A stretch of DNA of 20,182 nucleotides from a virus, in IMG/VR virus record IMGVR_UViG_3300021364_001419, positions 1-20,182 of that record; one strand, written 5' to 3'. Numbering within the stretch: the first letter of the stretch is position 1; the number at the start of each line of letters is the position of its first letter. Position numbers and translations under genes: made by a program. Shown one piece after another: positions 1-6,102 of this stretch. Under the pieces are notes generated by a model. It was not told where the DNA came from, did no database searches, and saw nothing but the letters and a program-made list of their open reading frames with translations.

Positions 1-504
1 ATATTCAAATTCTTCTATGCTCCTTTCGACGATTTCTTCGTTGTCTGATGCAAGGACACAAAATTGTCCTGGGTGCATTGAGAGCCTAACATCCAAGCGT
101 CTGGCTGCGTCACCAACTTCTCTGTAGTGTTTCTCGCAGTACGCCACCACATCTGGACGGCTCCAAAAATAACGCCAAGTAGGCTCGGTAGCACAAGGAA
201 GCTGATTGCTACCCAGTCGGACCATACGAAGTTCTGGAGGAAGGCTTCCCACATATTCTACTAACCTTTTTGCTGCTGCTGCGTTGTGTACCATAATATC
301 CCACAAACGCTCTTCTGCAACATCCTTACTTTGTCTATTTAGCCATGCAACTGTTGTTGCACGTTCTGTAAGAGGCCGTTGTAATTCTTCTAATAATTTT
401 TTGGGTTGACGTTGATTATGATGCAAATATTTGCAAGCGAAACCAATACGCTTTTGCTGCGATTTCAAATAGTCACCTGCTGTGGTAAACTTCAAGTCAT
501 TCAT
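1..504 (-). CDS. uvsE: UV damage endonuclease UvsE/UVDE, N-terminal part (runs off left edge)
   Basis: The reading frame opens at the ATG at 504-502 and is still open at base 1, giving 168 residues of the N-terminal part. It shows the UVDE family pattern: RIGFACKY near residues 19-26, a T-x-R-A-T-TVAWL stretch at 46-55, ERLWDIMVHN at 65-74, ELRMVRLGS at 91-99 and the hallmark LSMHPGQFCVLAS at 141-153, whose His is a metal ligand in characterised UVDE enzymes. These TIM-barrel nucleases nick DNA 5' of UV photoproducts and start alternative excision repair, a sensible function for a phage in sunlit water. The start overlaps the stop of the upstream 57-residue gene as ATGA, so it is translationally coupled. 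The plus-strand and other-frame ORFs here are shadows. The family call is confident; the C-terminal half and its metal ligands are outside the window. Confidence 0.9.
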   Translation of the reverse strand, partial: MNDLKFTTAGDYLKSQQKRIGFACKYLHHNQRQPKKLLEELQRPLTERATTVAWLNRQSKDVAEERLWDIMVHNAAAAKRLVEYVGSLPPELRMVRLGSNQLPCATEPTWRYFWSRPDVVAYCEKHYREVGDAARRLDVRLSMHPGQFCVLASDNEEIVERSIEEFEY

Positions 505-674
505 ACTTTTTCCAATTCACGCAACTTGATAAGCGTTGCTGTATATTCATCTACATTCCAGTTGCTAGGCGGGCCAAACTTGCCACGAGTCCTAAACAAC
601 ACTGCCTCTTCGGTCTCGCCATACTCATAGCCGAGGAAAGTAAGACCTGCATACATCATATAAGTTCTAATCAT
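501..674 (-). CDS. Small hypothetical protein (57 aa) coupled to uvsE
   Basis: A 57-residue frame from ATG 674-672 to TGA 503-501. I do not recognise the product. It is rich in Gly, Tyr and Glu (GLTFLGYEYGE at residues 10-20) with a charged C-terminal helix-like stretch (LIKLRELEKV), and no signal or membrane segment. Support for it being real comes from context: it fills the only gap between its neighbours, lies on the coding strand, and its TGA overlaps the uvsE ATG by the usual 4-base ATGA. No Shine-Dalgarno sequence is visible before its ATG. Instead a TAGTAT hexamer with a TTGACT 17 bases further upstream ends five bases before the ATG, so the transcript may begin at or next to the start codon. 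Confidence 0.65.
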   Translation of the reverse strand: MIRTYMMYAGLTFLGYEYGETEEAVLFRTRGKFGPPSNWNVDEYTATLIKLRELEKV

Positions 675-679
675 AATAT

Positions 680-708
680 ATACTAACTTTAATTTCTAGA
701 ATAGTCAA
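680..708 (-). promoter_or_regulatory. Sigma70-like promoter, TTGACT-17-TAGTAT
   Basis: On the minus strand TTGACT (708-703) and TAGTAT (685-680) are separated by 17 bases in the 40-base gap between two genes. The -35 region sits inside a perfect 6-bp inverted repeat (AATAGT at 700-705, ACTATT at 711-716). The ten bases CTTGACTATT around the -35 recur exactly at the promoter near 5385-5394. The predicted start point falls on or next to the ATG at 674. Confidence 0.5.
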
Positions 709-714
709 GAACTA

Positions 715-1029
715 TTACGAGACATTTTTTCTAACTTTACCTGTTTTAGTAAAAAACTTTTTTCGCACTTCTGCTAACCCACCTTCTACACGACTTGGAT
801 ACTTGCCTAAGAAAGTGCCTGCTTCCAAATCACCTTTGCTAATGTGTTCTTTGTGAAAGTGTTCAATGTCATCCCAAACAGTCAACATTGTTTTGCCCAT
901 CTCGTCAAAGAAGCCATCTGAGAAAATAGCATCATCTTGTACATAGTAGGCGTATGATGCCATGAGATACCACGGCACCATCAAGTTTATGTTTTTAGCA
1001 AATATTTTTGCTGCGTGATCATCCAGCAT
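715..1029 (-). CDS. Conserved-looking phage hypothetical protein (104 aa)
   Basis: A 104-residue, probably cytosolic protein of unknown function. An aromatic-rich first half (PWYLMASYAYYVQDD at about 19-33) is followed by SDGFFDEMGKTML, then WDDIEHFHKEHI with clustered His and acidic residues, then GTFLGKYPSRVEGG and a basic tail. The pattern resembles small proteins I associate with T4-like marine phages, but I cannot name a fold, and the His/Asp cluster is only suggestive of metal binding. The ATG overlaps the end of the upstream phosphoesterase by 11 bases, so the two are coupled. No membrane segment or signal peptide is visible. Confidence 0.75.
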   Translation of the reverse strand: MLDDHAAKIFAKNINLMVPWYLMASYAYYVQDDAIFSDGFFDEMGKTMLTVWDDIEHFHKEHISKGDLEAGTFLGKYPSRVEGGLAEVRKKFFTKTGKVRKNVS

Positions 1030-1543
1030 TGGTCAACTCGTCTATGTTTACAGGTTTAAAATCTGTTTGCTCAACGCACACACATTTGTATGGTCCTTCC
1101 GGTGAAGGATTACTGTGTATGTGTCCGTGAACATTCAATATAGGAGCAGTACCAAATCTGTGTGACTCAGCAAGTGTACTTGCGTGTTGTGGCGTGTGAC
1201 TCAACAACAACCCTATATCACTCATATCCTTCCACAATGCTATGCTTTTGAAGAAAGGAGCAAGGAACTTTGGATTGTCGTGGTTACCTAATATCAAGTG
1301 CTTTTTGCCTGGCAACTTGTACATATTGTTTTCCAACCATATAACTTTGTCCTGACCAAACAACACATCACCCAAGTGATATACAGTGTCATTTGGTCCA
1401 ACACAGTCAACCCAGTTGTCCATCATACACTCGTTCATTTGATCTACACTGTCAAACACTCTAGGAGGTTTGCCAGCATAGTCTTTGAATGTCAAGATTG
1501 CTGCGTGATTGAAGTGTGTATCGCTTATTACCCAAGTATTCAT
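1019..1543 (-). CDS. Calcineurin-like metallophosphoesterase
   Basis: 174 residues with the complete metallophosphoesterase metal-site set in order: DTH-x2-H at residues 8-13, GD at 58-59, GNHD at 86-89, a His at 116 (LLSHTPQH) and GHIH at 140-143. Such enzymes are two-metal phosphodiesterases or phosphatases; this compact type is common in phages, where the substrate (nucleotide, RNA end or phosphoprotein) is usually unknown. It is the first gene of a four-gene run ending in uvsE. It has a strong ribosome binding site (AGGAGGG, four bases before the ATG) and a near-consensus sigma70 promoter directly upstream. The family assignment is firm; the substrate is not deducible. Confidence 0.9.
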   Translation of the reverse strand: MNTWVISDTHFNHAAILTFKDYAGKPPRVFDSVDQMNECMMDNWVDCVGPNDTVYHLGDVLFGQDKVIWLENNMYKLPGKKHLILGNHDNPKFLAPFFKSIALWKDMSDIGLLLSHTPQHASTLAESHRFGTAPILNVHGHIHSNPSPEGPYKCVCVEQTDFKPVNIDELTNAG

Positions 1544-1562
1544 AGTACCCTCCTATATGCTT

Positions 1563-1591
1563 TTTATAGCATTAAATTAATACTATGTCAA
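1563..1591 (-). promoter_or_regulatory. Strong sigma70-like promoter, TTGACA-17-TATAAA
   Basis: On the minus strand a perfect TTGACA (1591-1586) is followed after 17 bases by TATAAA (1568-1563), 20 bases upstream of the phosphoesterase ATG at 1543. The -35 element overlaps the TGA stop of the preceding glycosyltransferase gene. The -10 lies in the loop of a small perfect inverted repeat (ATGCT at 1557-1561, AGCAT at 1568-1572), and TATAAAAA at 1568-1561 also resembles a T4 late promoter, so two polymerase forms could use it. Confidence 0.65.
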
Positions 1592-2280
1592 CCCCAATGT
1601 TTACGTACCCAGCTATCATTGGCATCTGCTGGATTAGGTTCACCGTGAAAAACTGCTACGCTACAATCATCTAGTATTTTTGGTGGAGTGTCTACAACAA
1701 AATTTCTTTTACCTTTATGTAATTGCAAATCTCTCCTATCTCTCATTTCCCACTTATAACTACGTATCCATTCGTCTGGCCAATAATTGTAGTTACGAAT
1801 GTTTCTATACATCCAATCTTGGTCACCTCTATTCTTTTGCATATGCATTTTAGGATCTACTTCGAATTGTTTATAGATATTATGAAACATACCAGATTCC
1901 AATCTAAAAACACTGCTGTTGATTCTATCATAATTTTTTCTTAGTGATCTATTGAAATCTCTAATAATACAAAATTGTTTTGGTTTGTAGGAAAATAATT
2001 TATCTATATTTCTAAATACAATAACGTCTAAATCAAAATATAAAAGCGTTCCTTGAATAGGCAAATCTTTGCTGAAAAACCAAGGTTTGTACCACCATCC
2101 ATCTACATTCATAGTAGGAAGATCTATAGTGCGTATTTGTTTGTCTATTCCTTTTCTGTTTTCAGTAAAGCAAACAAATTCGTGTGGCACGGTACAATGT
2201 CTTTGTGTCATTGCATACAAATTGTTTACATATTCTGCCGAATATTTTTTACCCCATTTTAAACAAATAATATAATTCAA
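1588..2280 (-). CDS. GT-A-like glycosyltransferase (phage type)
   Basis: 230 residues with the layout of small nucleotide-sugar glycosyltransferases: an N-terminal beta strand and helix (IICLKWG at 4-10, then KYSAEYVNNLYAM), FVCFTEN at 35-41, WWYKPWFF at 62-69, the metal-binding YFDLDVIV with DLD at 83-85, NSSVF at 121-125, GDQDW at 152-156 and a C-terminal FHGEPNP at 211-217 followed by WV-x2-HWG. The Asp-x-Asp and the late His fit a retaining or inverting GT-A enzyme transferring a sugar to phage DNA, virion protein or host surface glycan. The start is TTG at 2280, inside a TTGA overlap with the upstream stop; AAGG six bases upstream supports it and no nearby ATG keeps the first beta strand. 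Confident on the fold class, not on donor or acceptor. Confidence 0.75.
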   Translation of the reverse strand: MNYIICLKWGKKYSAEYVNNLYAMTQRHCTVPHEFVCFTENRKGIDKQIRTIDLPTMNVDGWWYKPWFFSKDLPIQGTLLYFDLDVIVFRNIDKLFSYKPKQFCIIRDFNRSLRKNYDRINSSVFRLESGMFHNIYKQFEVDPKMHMQKNRGDQDWMYRNIRNYNYWPDEWIRSYKWEMRDRRDLQLHKGKRNFVVDTPPKILDDCSVAVFHGEPNPADANDSWVRKHWG

Positions 2281-2681
2281 AGTTCGCCTTTTGCTCTCAT
2301 TTGTGCTCTAATTTTTGTAGCACTTATATTGTGCATCTCTTCACCTAAATCATGTTCTGTAAATGTATAACCTACACCGCGACCATAACTTATATCTACT
2401 ATGTTTGGCACTCTTGTTATAATATATTTGTCTGCGTATGCATAACCTTCTTTTGCAAGTTCTTTTTTTATGTTTTCTATGACATCAGTTGCTTGGAAAG
2501 GATTGTCATCTTGTATCATTGTTCTGCCGCCACTAGCATCTTCTGTTTGTGGTACAGTCCTAACCATAATATGCACTTGTCCTGTTTCGGCTAATGCACG
2601 TTTGAATAGTTCTGTATGTCCTTTGTGCCAAGGTTGCCAACGTCCTAGCATTTGTGTTGTAGGTGCAAAATCATTGAACAT
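2277..2681 (-). CDS. HxGH-family nucleotidylyltransferase (NMNAT/cytidylyltransferase-like)
   Basis: 134 residues. The N-terminal GRWQPWHKGH (13-22) holds the HxGH motif of adenylyl- and cytidylyltransferases, and ISATKIR (119-125) matches the C-terminal ISxTxIR phosphate-binding motif. Such enzymes join a nucleotide to a phosphorylated small molecule (NMN, phosphopantetheine, glycerol- or choline-phosphate). At 134 residues it is near the minimal single domain. It overlaps the kinase upstream by 11 bases and the glycosyltransferase downstream by 4, so kinase, nucleotidyltransferase and glycosyltransferase are coupled: a plausible activate-and-transfer pathway. An NAD-salvage role (NMNAT plus kinase, as in NadR) is an alternative. 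It is far too short for ATP sulfurylase. Confidence 0.8.
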   Translation of the reverse strand: MFNDFAPTTQMLGRWQPWHKGHTELFKRALAETGQVHIMVRTVPQTEDASGGRTMIQDDNPFQATDVIENIKKELAKEGYAYADKYIITRVPNIVDISYGRGVGYTFTEHDLGEEMHNISATKIRAQMRAKGEL

Positions 2682-3099
2682 TTTGTTTCCTAATATGTCT
2701 ATAGATAGCTTGAGTTAATGTCTCGTCGGTATTGTCAAACCATTCGCTTACATGATAGTCAACACGTTGCGGTTTTTCAAATATTTTGTTTGTATCTTCA
2801 AAATGACTATTATCAATAGTATCTAACCAAACAACATAGTCTGCTTCAAAAATGTGGCGTGTAAGTTTTGTAGGGCAAACAAAATCACAAATTACTGTTC
2901 TTCCGCAACCTTTTTCAAAGTCTGCTAAATTGCGCATACGCCTTGCCTGACGTATACGTGCTTCCTCGCTAAATTCCCAGTCATTTGCCTGCTTTCGGAC
3001 AGCGTCTGCATTATACCAAGCACAATCTAAATGCTTTTGTAACCTTTCAGCTAACCAAGTTTTTCCGCTGCCGGGCAATCCCATAATTAAAATTTTCAT
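2671..3099 (-). CDS. APS-kinase-like P-loop kinase
   Basis: 142 residues from the ATG at 3099; upstream in-frame codons would only extend into the previous gene. GLPGSGKT at 7-14 is a P-loop. NADAVRK at 30-36 followed by NDWEFS at 39-44 and ARIRQARRM at 47-55 parallels the D-x-DNVR / DLGFS / R-R elements of adenylylsulfate kinase, and DFVCPT at 72-77 occupies the place of its FISP motif; FEDTNKIFEKP at 100-110 follows. APS kinases phosphorylate the 3' hydroxyl of adenylylsulfate, but small phage relatives may act on other nucleotides or sugars. The gene starts one base after the QueD-like stop and overlaps the nucleotidyltransferase. No sulfotransferase or ATP sulfurylase is visible in this window, so a sulfation role is only a possibility. 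Confidence 0.75.
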   Translation of the reverse strand: MKILIMGLPGSGKTWLAERLQKHLDCAWYNADAVRKQANDWEFSEEARIRQARRMRNLADFEKGCGRTVICDFVCPTKLTRHIFEADYVVWLDTIDNSHFEDTNKIFEKPQRVDYHVSEWFDNTDETLTQAIYRHIRKQNVQ

Positions 3100-3100
3100 A

Positions 3101-3544
3101 CTACACTCTATAAATTGCTGAGTTTGCTCCGTGCTCTGCACATTCTACTTCAACACAACGACAACGACCATTTGTCATTTCACTTACAAGTTCATTAGCT
3201 TGTTTCCAAGCATGGTAAGCAAAACGCTCTACACCTACACCATTGAGTACTGTGAGTTCTGCAAGACCTTTTGCCTCCAAGTCTTTGAATGTATCCATTT
3301 CTGGATCATCCTTGTCCAATACAACTTTGTGATCAAAGTTATCTTCTAGCCAGGCTTTTAGTGGTTTAAGTCCACCAAAGTCAACCACCCAATTCTTTTC
3401 ATCCAGTTCTGTTGCAGAGAATGTGAATTTGAATTGCAAACTGTATCCGTGTAGGAATCTGCAATGTGAATGTGCTTTAGGTTGTCTAAAGCAGGCACTT
3501 AATCCAATGGCGTGCCCATATGTTTTTGTGCTATAATAAGCCAT
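3101..3544 (-). CDS. queD: QueD / 6-pyruvoyl-tetrahydropterin synthase family protein
   Basis: 147 residues, the normal length for the T-fold PTPS/QueD family. The metal and active-site regions are recognisable: ACFRQPKAHSHCRFLHGY at 17-34 (His25, His27, catalytic-type Cys28, His32), VVDFGGLK at 53-60, FDHKVVLD at 70-77 with His72, and VECAEHGANSA at 133-143 with Glu137/His138. Family members make 6-carboxy-tetrahydropterin for deazaguanine (queuosine) synthesis or tetrahydropterins. Oddly, the usual HGH zinc motif reads HGY, so one canonical zinc ligand is Tyr. No QueC, QueE or FolE is visible here. The start is secure: AGGAG stands five bases before the ATG. A tandem sigma70-like and late promoter precedes it, making it the head of a four-gene run. 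Confidence 0.85.
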   Translation of the reverse strand: MAYYSTKTYGHAIGLSACFRQPKAHSHCRFLHGYSLQFKFTFSATELDEKNWVVDFGGLKPLKAWLEDNFDHKVVLDKDDPEMDTFKDLEAKGLAELTVLNGVGVERFAYHAWKQANELVSEMTNGRCRCVEVECAEHGANSAIYRV

Positions 3545-3576
3545 TTATACTCCTTGCGTCTATGGAGTGTGCGGAA

Positions 3577-3584
3577 TATTTATA
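3577..3584 (-). promoter_or_regulatory. T4-type late promoter (TATAAATA)
   Basis: The minus strand reads TATAAATA at 3584-3577, an exact match to the T4 late promoter octamer, 32 bases upstream of the QueD-like ATG at 3544. T4-like phages use this element with the phage late sigma factor (gp55 type). It lies just downstream of a sigma70-like promoter, so the QueD operon could be expressed both early and late. Confidence 0.7.
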
Positions 3585-3613
3585 GTGGGTCGAACACCTA
3601 GTCCACTGTAATA

Positions 3614-3642
3614 ATAATACTACTTAGCAGTGTTGTTGTCAA
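3614..3642 (-). promoter_or_regulatory. Sigma70-like promoter, TTGACA-17-TATTAT
   Basis: On the minus strand a perfect TTGACA (3642-3637) is followed after 17 bases by TATTAT (3619-3614). The -35 lies within the last codons of the membrane-protein gene, the -10 just after its stop. The predicted start near 3607 leaves a leader of about 60 bases that contains the late promoter. Confidence 0.65.
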
Positions 3643-3934
3643 CCTGTAGTTCTTCTCGAATACTTTTGAGTTCTGCTGCTACTTCTATTACACCTTCTCT
3701 TGTGCTGTTCAGTGTTTTCACCAACAGATGTATGCTTTTCATAGTCCACCACCACCAAATAACTGCTGTACTAAAATACAATCCACAGGCAATAAAAAAT
3801 AGAGTTTGTATGTCACACAAACCTAATAACCATGTGACCATCAACAGGCCAGTAAAAAAAATGGGCGCCAGTATTGCTGCTCGATTCCATAACAATACTT
3901 GACGCTCCAATGCTTCAAGTGTAATATTTTTCAT
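3620..3934 (-). CDS. Small two-TM membrane protein with C-terminal coiled coil
   Basis: 104 residues from the ATG at 3934. After a short amphipathic N-terminus (ITLEALERQVLLWNR) there are two hydrophobic spans, about residues 20-40 (AILAPIFFTGLLMVTWLLGL) and 46-66 (ending in a WWWW run), then a roughly 35-residue heptad-like helix (VKTLNSTREGVIEVAAELKSIREEL). This predicts a hairpin in the inner membrane with a cytoplasmic coiled-coil tail. I do not recognise a family; a holin-like or host-membrane modifier role is possible but unproven. No Shine-Dalgarno is visible; a TAAATA element ends four bases before the ATG, and an in-frame GTG at 3952 is an alternative start. The upstream gene ends eight bases before. 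Confidence 0.65.
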   Translation of the reverse strand: MKNITLEALERQVLLWNRAAILAPIFFTGLLMVTWLLGLCDIQTLFFIACGLYFSTAVIWWWWTMKSIHLLVKTLNSTREGVIEVAAELKSIREELQVDNNTAK

Positions 3935-3941
3935 ATTGTAT

Positions 3942-5144
3942 TTAGTGAACACATTTTAAAATAATAGTATCACTATTTAAACGCCCGTTTAATTTGATAT
4001 CTGTTGTCTTGATATTATCCATAAATTTGCGTAGTGCAACCTTGCCTGCTTTCTTAAACTCTTTCAGTGTTTCTTCTGGTTTACGCAGGGTTTTTTGTAT
4101 ACTGTTCTTTTCATCATAGAACTGAAGTGTAGTGCCCTTGACTTGAATAGTTGTGTGTTCGTCTGCGATGTATTTGCCAATTTTGCGGGTTTTGCTATTA
4201 TATACCCATACTTCTTTAGCATCAATTAGATCTAAAGGATTTACACTGACTAGTTGTAATTTATCATCACGTTCTTTATATTGCACTTTTGCAATCATTT
4301 TTTCTTTACTTGGGGGTGCTTTTTTGCGTGGTTTACGTGTTGCTTTAGCAGCATCTATAATTACATCACACGCACCCATTAGTAATTCTAAAGCCTCCAA
4401 ATAATTTCTTGCATCCTGCTTTGTAAGATGACTGTAACCTTCACGCAACTGTTGAGCCATATCCTGTTCTTTTTCATTTTTTATTTTTTTGATTTGAGAA
4501 GGAGTTGGCATATTTTGTATTAGTTGTGCTTCTTCATACTCAGATGCATAAAATCCTTTGATTTTGCGAGCGTGTGCTTGTGAAACTTTTGTTGTTGCAA
4601 AATGTTTAACAAAATCAAACCCTTTAGGATCAAAATTCTTTTTGTCAGTTATAAAGTTATCTAGCCATTCTTCAATTGCATCACACGCAGCAATTGCTTG
4701 ATCACGTATGCGTTCTTGAATGCTAGGTGTGTACACATTCTTTTTTGTTTTTTCTTCTGCTTTCTTTTCTTCGACAACGGCAGCACCTTCTTCAGCAAGT
4801 TCTTTGATCCACCGATCGATGCCTGTACGATGTCCTTCTGGCACAATATCTGCTTTATCATTGTCAATTAAAAATGCCGCAGTCGCCCAATGACTCTTCC
4901 CACCAATTTTCCAATCTGGTAACTTGTTGATTGCAGTAACCATCTTCTTGTCATAGTGTTTTTTAATGTATGCTTTAACAGTTGTAAGCCACTCCTTTGA
5001 TTCTACTTCATAGTGTGTATAGTATTGTGCCTTGTGCCAAGTAATACCTTTCATAGGCATAAGTGGTAGCATATTACTGCCGCGACGAACTGCACGTACT
5101 GTTTTCTTTTTAGGTTTTGCTGCTACTTTGTTTGCCTTAGCCAT
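3942..5144 (-). CDS. Hypothetical protein, 400 aa, Lys-rich
   Basis: A 400-residue protein I cannot assign. It has a very basic N-terminus (MAKANKVAAKPKKKTVRAVRR, residues 1-21), then a region with KEWLTTVKAYIKKHYDKKM and WATAAFLIDND, an internal Lys/Glu-rich linker around 120-135, a helical middle, and a beta-rich C-terminal third (VWVYNSKTRKIGKYIADEHTTIQVKGTTLQFYDEKNSIQKTLRKP). The layout (basic tail, helical centre, small beta domain) suggests a nucleic-acid-binding or scaffold-type protein, but this is inference only. The ATG overlaps the SWIM gene stop by eight bases and has GAGGAAG upstream, so it is coupled to that zinc-finger protein. No membrane or signal segments. Confidence 0.8.
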   Translation of the reverse strand: MAKANKVAAKPKKKTVRAVRRGSNMLPLMPMKGITWHKAQYYTHYEVESKEWLTTVKAYIKKHYDKKMVTAINKLPDWKIGGKSHWATAAFLIDNDKADIVPEGHRTGIDRWIKELAEEGAAVVEEKKAEEKTKKNVYTPSIQERIRDQAIAACDAIEEWLDNFITDKKNFDPKGFDFVKHFATTKVSQAHARKIKGFYASEYEEAQLIQNMPTPSQIKKIKNEKEQDMAQQLREGYSHLTKQDARNYLEALELLMGACDVIIDAAKATRKPRKKAPPSKEKMIAKVQYKERDDKLQLVSVNPLDLIDAKEVWVYNSKTRKIGKYIADEHTTIQVKGTTLQFYDEKNSIQKTLRKPEETLKEFKKAGKVALRKFMDNIKTTDIKLNGRLNSDTIILKCVH

Positions 5145-5337
5145 TGAACGCTTCCTCTACTGCTTTGATATGTTTGCACTTTTTAAATGCTGGACAATCA
5201 CAACTAAATCCGGTGTCCTTCATTTCAATGTTATATATGCCTTTGGAACCTTCTGCGTACCAGATTGTACCTACAGCCCAGTGACCTTTTGTCTTAATAA
5301 TATCACTCGGATAAACTTTAGGACCAAATTTTGCCAT
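5137..5337 (-). CDS. SWIM-type zinc-finger mini-protein (66 aa)
   Basis: 66 residues, essentially one SWIM domain: a beta segment YNIEMKD (35-41) leads into C-x-C at 46/48 and C-x-H at 54/56 (CDCPAFKKCKHI), the CxCx(n)CxH signature of this zinc fold. SWIM domains bind DNA or proteins and normally occur as parts of large proteins (SWI2/SNF2, MuDR transposases, MEKK1); a stand-alone one is a compact adaptor or DNA-binding factor. It has a good ribosome binding site (GAGAGG), its own sigma70-like promoter, and is coupled to the 400-residue gene downstream, with which it may function. The zinc motif is clear; the partner is inferred. Confidence 0.85.
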   Translation of the reverse strand: MAKFGPKVYPSDIIKTKGHWAVGTIWYAEGSKGIYNIEMKDTGFSCDCPAFKKCKHIKAVEEAFNG

Positions 5338-5365
5338 TGTGTGCCTCTCACTATTACAAATTTAC

Positions 5366-5393
5366 TTATAACACAATTATGAATAATAGTCAA
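5366..5393 (-). promoter_or_regulatory. Sigma70-like promoter, TTGACT-16-TTATAA
   Basis: On the minus strand TTGACT (5393-5388) lies in the last codons of the SGNH-like gene and TTATAA (5371-5366) follows after 16 bases (TATAAG after 17). It sits 29 bases before the SWIM-gene ATG. The ten bases CTTGACTATT around the -35 are identical to those of the promoter at 703-708. Confidence 0.55.
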
Positions 5394-6102
5394 GTTCTTT
5401 ACACTTTTGATCTAAATAATCTTTCCAAGCAATGTGTGCATCTAATTTCAAATGCCAGCATTCTGTTTTTTCAAATCCTTTAGACAATCCCCAATACAAA
5501 AAGTTTTGATTTTTTGTTATAGGATGCAAGTATTTTTTTGTATCTAGTCTTTCAATGATGTCTTTATTGTTATAGGTTATACCAAGTTCTTCACAAGTAT
5601 TATACATCAGATACTTAACATTGTTTTTTTCTAAAAATCTTTGTAAATGCCAGGCATATGAAGCCCACATATCATATTCTTTTGTTTCTTCAAACAACAA
5701 AGGTGTAATACTATGAACTCGTTTGAATTCTTTACTGCTTGCTATACCAGGATCTTGACCAAGACTTATAGGAAAATACTTAGGATCGGCTTTTGCCATT
5801 GTAGTGTGAATATATTCAGACTCTTCTGGATATCTCAATTCCATACGGAAAGGTGATGTCCATCCAATTAGTACAAGGTAATCTTCATTTTTTTTCTTTA
5901 TACGAGTGAACCAATCTATGCAGGTTCTGTGTATGTATTCATTACTTCCTCCTGGCAAACTCAGGTTCATATATTTAAAATTATTTTTTTTTGCCAACAA
6001 AGCAGCATAATTATTTTGTAAATTAAAAAGACTAGATGATTGAATACCATCTAACATTGTTCCATAAGTGTGACTGCATCCAATAGCTACTAATGTTGTC
6101 AT
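5377..6102 (-). CDS. SGNH/GDSL-hydrolase-like protein (catalytic motifs present)
   Basis: 241 residues from the ATG at 6102; residues upstream of this Met lie in the previous gene. Block I is GCSHTYG at 8-14 with the nucleophile Ser10, block II/III corresponds to PGGSNEYIHR at 50-59 (Gly51 or 52, Asn54), and the C-terminal CWHLKLDAH at 215-223 supplies a block V-type His. SGNH enzymes are esterases or O-acetyl transfer/hydrolysis enzymes acting on lipids and glycans. Here it is the last gene of the radical SAM operon, so acyl removal or addition on the modified product is a reasonable guess. It overlaps its paralogue upstream as ATGA and shares with it IGW-x-(N/S)P near 79-84, DPKYF, and KYLMYN. 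Not secreted: no signal peptide. Confidence 0.7.
   Translation of the reverse strand: MTTLVAIGCSHTYGTMLDGIQSSSLFNLQNNYAALLAKKNNFKYMNLSLPGGSNEYIHRTCIDWFTRIKKKNEDYLVLIGWTSPFRMELRYPEESEYIHTTMAKADPKYFPISLGQDPGIASSKEFKRVHSITPLLFEETKEYDMWASYAWHLQRFLEKNNVKYLMYNTCEELGITYNNKDIIERLDTKKYLHPITKNQNFLYWGLSKGFEKTECWHLKLDAHIAWKDYLDQKCKELDYYS

Noticed and set aside
15-254. Minus-strand ORF of 79 residues with a hydrophobic stretch
   Set aside because: It lies out of frame inside uvsE, whose frame gives a clear family match across the same bases.
1557-1572. Terminator formed by the ATGCT/AGCAT inverted repeat
   Set aside because: The stem is only five AT-rich pairs with no following T run, and it coincides with a -10 element; a promoter reading is better.
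1298-1648. Plus-strand ORF of 116 residues
   Set aside because: It spans the antisense of the phosphoesterase gene and its promoter, with no independent support.
2277-3099. ATP sulfurylase plus APS kinase (PAPS synthesis) pair
   Set aside because: The adenylyltransferase is only 134 residues with an NMNAT/cytidylyltransferase-type HKGH and ISATKIR, not the much larger ATP sulfurylase with its own motifs.
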